Of a stretch of DNA of 9,981 nucleotides, positions 6,414-9,981 are shown piece after piece (position 1 is the stretch's first letter; each line of letters opens with the position of its first letter). Location of the stretch: NCBI GenBank assembly GCA_002315475.1, contig DCGI01000093.1, positions 37,934-47,914 of the forward strand. The letters are read 5' to 3'. Made by a program: the position numbers and the translations under genes. Below the pieces are notes generated by a model, which was not told where the DNA came from, made no database searches, and worked only from the letters and a program-made list of their open reading frames with translations. Source of the stretch: Christensenella sp. UBA1782. Lineage in GTDB: Bacteria; Bacillota; Clostridia; Christensenellales; DTU072.

Positions 6414-7229
6414 ATGAACCAAAAAGATTTGTTTAGCCTATTACAAAAAGTCAACGTATTAAACTACGATCAAGGCTCTTTTTTTACAAAGAGCGACCGC
6501 TTAGAAGCCATTGCAAAAATCCTTCAAAATACAAACTATCGTCTTTGCAATACAGACGGATTGTTCCGTTTATATGCCCAAAAGCCGATAAATGAGCTTC
6601 CAAAAAGCCTTTTAGTGGTATCTTCGCATATTGACTGTGAAAAGCACATTACCCGTTGTTCCACACAAGAACTCGACGAACACACCCTGAAAGGAACATT
6701 CGATAATTCGATTACCAACGCATCCGTTCTATCCCTGATGGTGGATGGGGGTTTACCGGAAAATATCGTGTTTGCTTTTACGGGAGACGAAGAAATTCTT
6801 TCTCGCGGTGCCACGGGAGTGCAAAACTATTTACGCCTACATGATAAAACCTTCTTTGTGATCGTCACCGACGTCACCGATATGGGGTGGAACGAACAAT
6901 GCGATTTTACGGTAGAGAATAACTTTTTCGGGGAATGGGAAAAATCCGTCACGGATGCCATTGGCAAAATCGAAGGGAACTGGATGTTTGTTCCCGAAGA
7001 TCCGGACAGTATTCCCAAAGGTATTCCGCTCGATCGGGTCATCCCCGAAGAAGCCGAGGCAGACGAGTCTTGGACATACGACGAAACCGACACTCCTTGT
7101 TTTAGTTTTTGCATTCCCGTTCTAGGCGAAATGCACGGAAACGAGGGCGTTTTGGTTCGCAAAAAATCTTTCTTCGTCTATACCGAACAATTAGGAAAAC
7201 TGGCATCTTTGCTTTGTCGTTGCAGATAA
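6414..7229 (+). CDS. Small M28/M20-type di-metal peptidase-fold protein (271 aa)
   Basis: Probable cytoplasmic zinc-dependent peptidase or amide hydrolase; there is no signal sequence. The expected metal-site residues appear in the family order: His72 in SSHIDC, Asp97 in GTFDNSITNA, Glu126-Glu127 in FTGDEE (general base then ligand), Asp153 in IVTDVTD, and His241 in GEMHGNEGV. This is the M28/M20/M42 pattern. The protein is shorter than typical family members (about 350-400 aa) and has no obvious room for a separate lid domain, so it resembles a minimal M28-like core. Ribosome binding site AGAGGT is at 6401-6406. It is likely translated from the transcript of the preceding DUF4091 gene. The substrate cannot be predicted, and an amidohydrolase-like role remains possible. 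Family fold is fairly secure; peptidase activity is not. Confidence 0.72.
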   Translation: MNQKDLFSLLQKVNVLNYDQGSFFTKSDRLEAIAKILQNTNYRLCNTDGLFRLYAQKPINELPKSLLVVSSHIDCEKHITRCSTQELDEHTLKGTFDNSITNASVLSLMVDGGLPENIVFAFTGDEEILSRGATGVQNYLRLHDKTFFVIVTDVTDMGWNEQCDFTVENNFFGEWEKSVTDAIGKIEGNWMFVPEDPDSIPKGIPLDRVIPEEAEADESWTYDETDTPCFSFCIPVLGEMHGNEGVLVRKKSFFVYTEQLGKLASLLCRCR

Positions 7230-7349
7230 CGGATAAAAAGGATAGAAACAATTCGATAAACCCGCTAAAAAATCTCCATACAAACGGAAAGGAGTCTAAA
7301 ACGTCTCTTAACTCGAAACGGGAAAAAATAAAAAAGTTTTTTCGGTTGC

Positions 7350-7379
7350 TTGCAGATTTCCTCGTTTCTATGGTATAAT
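7350..7379 (+). promoter_or_regulatory. Extended -10 promoter of guaA
   Basis: TTGCAG (7350-7355), 18 bp, TATAAT (7374-7379), with TG at 7371-7372 forming an extended -10. The start near 7386 leaves only about 24 nt of leader, too short for a purine riboswitch. Confidence 0.8.
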
Positions 7380-7409
7380 TCTACTATCTTATAGTTACTC
7401 GGAGGATTT

Positions 7410-8393
7410 ATGGATAGTAACAAAAGACCGGATTCTATGGAAAGAATCACCACACAAGCATTAGCAAACAAATTCATCGACGAAAAAATTGCCGAAATCA
7501 GAGCACAAGTCAAAGACGGAAAGGTGCTTCTCGCACTCTCCGGCGGTGTCGATTCGTCGGTATGCGCCGCTCTGCTTATCAAAGCCATCGGCAAAAACCT
7601 CATCTGCGTTCACGTCAACCATGGTTTACTGCGGAAGGGAGAACCCGAACAGGTTATCGAAGTTTTTCGCAACCAAATGGACGCCAACCTCGTGTATGTA
7701 GATGCCGTCGACCGTTTCTTGGATAAACTGGCGGGCGTAGCCGAACCGGAAGCCAAAAGAAAGATTATCGGTGCCGAATTCATCAGAGTTTTTGAAGAAG
7801 AAGCACGCAAACTCAACGGCGTACAATTCCTTGCGCAAGGCACCATTTACCCCGATATTTTGGAAAGCGAAAAAGGCGTTAAAGCCCACCACAACGTTGG
7901 CGGACTTCCCGACGACTTAAAATTTGAACTGGTCGAACCCGTCAAACTTCTCTTCAAAGACGAAGTGAGAGTGGTCGGAAAAGCTCTCGGGCTCCCCGAT
8001 AACATGGTATACCGTCAGCCGTTTCCCGGTCCGGGATTGGGCGTACGTTGTCTCGGTGCCATCACGCGTGACCGATTGGAATGTGTTCGGGAAGCCGACG
8101 CCATTCTTCGGGAAGAATTCGACAAAAACGGCTTAGCGGGTAAAGTATGGCAATACTTCACTTCCATTCCCGATTTCAAATCCACCGGCGTAGAGAACGG
8201 GCAAAGAAGCTACAAGTACCCCGTCATCATTCGTGCCGTCAATACGGTCGACGCCATGACCGCCACGGTAGAAGAAATCCCCTATCCGATTTTGAAACAC
8301 ATCACCGAAAGAATACTGAAAGAAGTGTCGGGTGTCAATCGTGTCGTGTACGACCTCACCCCGAAGCCGAACGGCACCATCGAGTGGGAGTAA
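7410..8393 (+). CDS. guaA: GMP synthetase, ATP-pyrophosphatase subunit, no glutaminase domain (327 aa)
   Basis: Catalyses the ATP-dependent amination of XMP to GMP in the cytosol, the last step of guanine nucleotide synthesis. The P-loop SGGVDSS is at residues 44-50. Other GuaA signatures follow: HVNHGLLRKGE, AQGTIYPDILES, KAHHNVGGLP, the RQPFPGPGLGVRCLG loop, and a C-terminal dimerisation domain ending NRVVYDLTPKPNGTIEWE. Typical bacterial GuaA (about 510-525 aa) begins with a class I glutamine amidotransferase domain of about 190 residues that is absent here. The gene starts cleanly at the domain boundary with its own promoter and GGAGG (7401-7405), so this is not a random truncation. Either a separate GATase subunit supplies ammonia, as in archaeal GuaAa/GuaAb, or free ammonia is used. 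The family assignment is very secure. Met10 (7437) is a less likely alternative start. Confidence 0.95.
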   Translation: MDSNKRPDSMERITTQALANKFIDEKIAEIRAQVKDGKVLLALSGGVDSSVCAALLIKAIGKNLICVHVNHGLLRKGEPEQVIEVFRNQMDANLVYVDAVDRFLDKLAGVAEPEAKRKIIGAEFIRVFEEEARKLNGVQFLAQGTIYPDILESEKGVKAHHNVGGLPDDLKFELVEPVKLLFKDEVRVVGKALGLPDNMVYRQPFPGPGLGVRCLGAITRDRLECVREADAILREEFDKNGLAGKVWQYFTSIPDFKSTGVENGQRSYKYPVIIRAVNTVDAMTATVEEIPYPILKHITERILKEVSGVNRVVYDLTPKPNGTIEWE

Positions 8394-8413
8394 ACCGTTT
8401 TTTTTAACAACCG

Positions 8414-8446
8414 AAAAAGGATGCCCGCAAAGGCATCCTTTTTTAG
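8414..8446 (+). terminator. Intrinsic terminator of guaA
   Basis: AAAAAGGATGCC (8414-8425), loop CGCAAA, GGCATCCTTTTT (8432-8443), with T-rich sequence continuing. It sits 20 bp past the guaA stop. Confidence 0.92.
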
Positions 8447-8491
8447 TTTTCACCCTTTTCCAAATCTTCGCACCGAAAAGGTAAAGAATAC

Positions 8492-8520
8492 TTGCCAAAA
8501 TCGAACGGATATGATATACT
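8492..8520 (+). promoter_or_regulatory. Promoter of tRNA-Val
   Basis: TTGCCA (8492-8497), 17 bp, TATACT (8515-8520), with an extended -10 TG at 8512-8513. Start near 8527, five bases before the tRNA. Confidence 0.8.
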
Positions 8521-8531
8521 ATAAAAGTCAT

Positions 8532-8608
8532 GGAGAGTTAGCTCAGCTGGTTAGAGCGCACGCTTCACATGCGTGAGGTCGCGGGTTCGAGCCCCTCACT
8601 CTCTACCA
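8532..8608 (+). tRNA. tRNA-Val (anticodon CAC), CCA encoded
   Basis: 77 nt including CCA. Acceptor GGAGAGT (8532-8538) pairs with ACTCTCT (8598-8604), with G1-U72 wobble. D arm GCTC/GAGC is at 8541-8544 and 8554-8557. Anticodon stem CACGC/GCGTG flanks loop TTCACAT with anticodon CAC at 8566-8568. T arm is GCGGG-TTCGAGC-CCCTC with a C50-U64 mismatch. Discriminator A8605. It reads GUG codons only; a tRNA-Val(UAC) is expected elsewhere. Confidence 0.94.
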
Positions 8609-8611
8609 AAC

Positions 8612-8652
8612 AAAAGGTAAGTTGATTTCTATCGGCTTACCTTTTCTTTTTT
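8612..8652 (+). terminator. Intrinsic terminator after tRNA-Val
   Basis: AAAAGGTAAG (8612-8621) pairs with CTTACCTTTT (8636-8645), followed by CTTTTTT. The roughly 110 bp between this and the next hairpin (8653-8765) holds nothing recognisable beyond a run of eight C at 8727-8734. Confidence 0.88.
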
Positions 8653-8765
8653 CATGAAACGATACGGTTCTCCTTTTCTGAGAACAAGCCCCCTTGAAGA
8701 AGATGTTTTTTCCGGAAGCTTTTTGTCCCCCCCCTTTCTGACGCATTCTTTTTTTCAACGCAACA

Positions 8766-8801
8766 AAAAAGGAAGCAAAGAAAATCCCTTGCTTCCTTTT
8801 T
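8766..8801 (-). terminator. Terminator of the right-hand LRR gene (possibly bidirectional)
   Basis: Perfect 13-bp stem AAAAAGGAAGCAA (8766-8778) / TTGCTTCCTTTTT (8789-8801) with a 10-nt loop. A-runs and T-runs on both flanks let it work in either direction. It lies about 25 bp beyond the stop of the minus-strand LRR gene. Confidence 0.88.
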
Positions 8802-8824
8802 CTTTAAGAGCTAAATGCCTACGC

Positions 8825-9981
8825 CTACCACTCCAAAACGGTCACACCGTCGGTGTCGTAGTGCCAATAATTACCGCTACCAATCGGCTCACTTTCCGAA
8901 TAATAATAACGTGTAACATTTAATAAATCATCATTAGACCAGTCATCAATATCTATTTCAGCCCACTCGTTTGATGATCCTTTATAATAGACTTTATCTA
9001 ATTCGCTACAATCTCTGAACGCACCATCGCCGATACTCGTCACGCTGTCGGGGATGGTGATACTCGTCAGTCCGCTACATCCATAGAACGCATAAGAGTC
9101 GATATTCGTCAGTTGGCTGTTCTCTCCGAATGTTACCGATGTCAGTCCACTACAATTATAGAACGCATAAGAGCCGATACTCGTTACACTGTCCGGTATT
9201 ACGATGGATGTCAGTCCGCTACAATACATGAACGCAGACCCATAAATAACTTTTGTATTTTCATGAATCGTACATGACGTAATGGATTTATTCTTTGCTT
9301 TTATTAAGACTACGTAATGATTATTTTCATTCCCTAAATAATATCCATTGTCATATTCATAATACGTAAGTCCGCTACAACGATCGAACGCCGCTCTGCC
9401 GATACTCGTTACACTATCCGGTATGACGATAGATGTCAGTTTGCTGCAACCGAGGAACGCAGAAAATCCGATACCCGTCACACTATTAGGTATTTCGATT
9501 GAGGTCAGTCCGCTACAATATTCGAACGCACCTTCGCCGATACTCGTCAGTTGTCTATTCTCACCAAATGTTACCGATGTCAGTCCGCTACATCCGTAGA
9601 ATGCAGAAGAGCCAACACTCGTTACACTATCTGGTATTACGATTGATGTCAGTCCGCTACATCCGTAGAATGCAGAAGAGCCAACACTCGTTACACTTCC
9701 GTCAGTCGGAATTATACTGTTCTTACATCCGACTATTAAAGTTTTACTTGCTGTTTCGATAATGCAATTATTTTCGAAATAATACTTAGTGTTTCCGGAT
9801 GCAACCGTTATTGACTCAAGTCCGCTACAACCATCAAACGCAGAAGCACCGATACTCGTTACACTATCCGGTATTACGATAGACGTCAGTCCTCTACAAT
9901 AAGAGAACGCAAAAGAGCCGATACTCGTAAGTTGACTATTCTCACCAAATGTTACCGAGGGCAGTCCGCTACAATGAGAGA
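8825..9981 (-). CDS. BspA-like LRR_5 surface protein, C-terminal 384 aa (start outside window)
   Basis: The frame is open to the right edge, so the N-terminus and any signal peptide are missing; the internal Met near 9481 is not the start. The visible part has eleven repeats of about 23 residues of the form CSGLTSIVIPDSVTSIGxxAF, the LRR_5/BspA type known from bacterial surface and adhesion proteins. Two accessory modules interrupt the array: one around NCIIETASKTLIVGCKNS and one around YYLGNENNHYVVLIKAK with IHENTKVI. The C-terminus (VYYKGSSNEWAEIDIDD onwards, ending YWHYDTDGVTVLEW) is a common end-cap of gut Firmicute LRR_5 proteins. No sortase motif or C-terminal membrane span is present. 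Both accessory modules also occur in the TIR-LRR protein at 381-3134. The binding partner is unknown. Confidence 0.92.
   Translation of the reverse strand, partial: SHCSGLPSVTFGENSQLTSIGSFAFSYCRGLTSIVIPDSVTSIGASAFDGCSGLESITVASGNTKYYFENNCIIETASKTLIVGCKNSIIPTDGSVTSVGSSAFYGCSGLTSIVIPDSVTSVGSSAFYGCSGLTSVTFGENRQLTSIGEGAFEYCSGLTSIEIPNSVTGIGFSAFLGCSKLTSIVIPDSVTSIGRAAFDRCSGLTYYEYDNGYYLGNENNHYVVLIKAKNKSITSCTIHENTKVIYGSAFMYCSGLTSIVIPDSVTSIGSYAFYNCSGLTSVTFGENSQLTNIDSYAFYGCSGLTSITIPDSVTSIGDGAFRDCSELDKVYYKGSSNEWAEIDIDDWSNDDLLNVTRYYYSESEPIGSGNYWHYDTDGVTVLEW
9576..9697 (-). repeat. Exact 53-bp tandem duplication inside the LRR gene
   Basis: 9576-9628 and 9645-9697 are identical over 53 bp at a 69-bp offset, which equals one 23-codon LRR unit. 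Neighbouring units are diverged, so this copy pair is recent or homogenised by recombination. Confidence 0.92.

Noticed and set aside
7230..7409. Purine riboswitch or other leader element upstream of guaA
   Set aside because: The extended -10 promoter at 7350-7379 leaves only about 24 nt of leader, and no riboswitch motif or terminator was seen in the rest of the gap.
8727..8734. Run of eight C as a phase-variation tract
   Set aside because: It lies between two terminators, outside any promoter or coding sequence in the window.
8654..8923. 89-residue plus-strand ORF after tRNA-Val
   Set aside because: It runs through a terminator hairpin and into the antisense of the LRR gene, and has no ribosome binding site.
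8825..9481. LRR protein starting at the Met at 9481
   Set aside because: The same frame continues upstream with intact LRR units to the window edge, so this Met is internal.

Overview
The window looks like chromosomal DNA from an uncultured Clostridia-like Firmicute of the animal gut. That placement is an inference. It rests on moderate GC, strong TTGACA/TATAAT-type promoters, GGAGG ribosome binding sites, CCA-encoded tRNAs, and above all two BspA-like leucine-rich-repeat (LRR_5) proteins, one fused to a TIR domain in an architecture I associate with gut Firmicutes. Species-level identity cannot be read from the sequence.

Layout. 1-380 is a modular array of short repeats: two units offset by exactly 163 bp plus a partial third, full of 6-bp hairpins, running right up to the stop codon of the first gene. 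381-3134 (minus) encodes a 917-residue protein with a zinc ribbon, a TIR domain, Cys/His knuckles, about three membrane segments and LRR_5 repeats, resembling a membrane receptor with a TIR signalling or NADase domain. 3135-3572 is a divergent intergenic region. It holds the TIR gene's promoter, a second strong promoter facing right, what looks like the decayed tail of a lost gene, and a perfect 17-bp terminator hairpin. 3573-4424 is a small MscS-type mechanosensitive channel. 4505-4578 is tRNA-Gln(CUG) with its own promoter and terminator. 4714-7229 is a probable two-gene transcript: a membrane-anchored DUF4091/GH123-like glycosidase, then a small di-metal peptidase-fold protein. 7410-8393 is the ATP-pyrophosphatase part of GMP synthetase (GuaA) without the glutaminase domain, with its own extended -10 promoter and terminator. 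8532-8608 is tRNA-Val(CAC) with promoter and terminator. 8825 to the right edge (minus) is the C-terminal 384 residues of a second BspA-like protein whose start lies outside the window.

How the parts relate. The central plus-strand genes are mostly independent housekeeping or envelope functions: osmotic safety valve, carbohydrate hydrolysis, peptide or amide hydrolysis, purine synthesis and tRNAs. The two minus-strand LRR proteins flank them and share two distinctive accessory modules, so they draw on one lineage-wide pool of LRR parts. The most notable item is the TIR-membrane-LRR protein, followed by the repeat array with covarying hairpins and the promoter/terminator cassette in front of the mscS-like gene.
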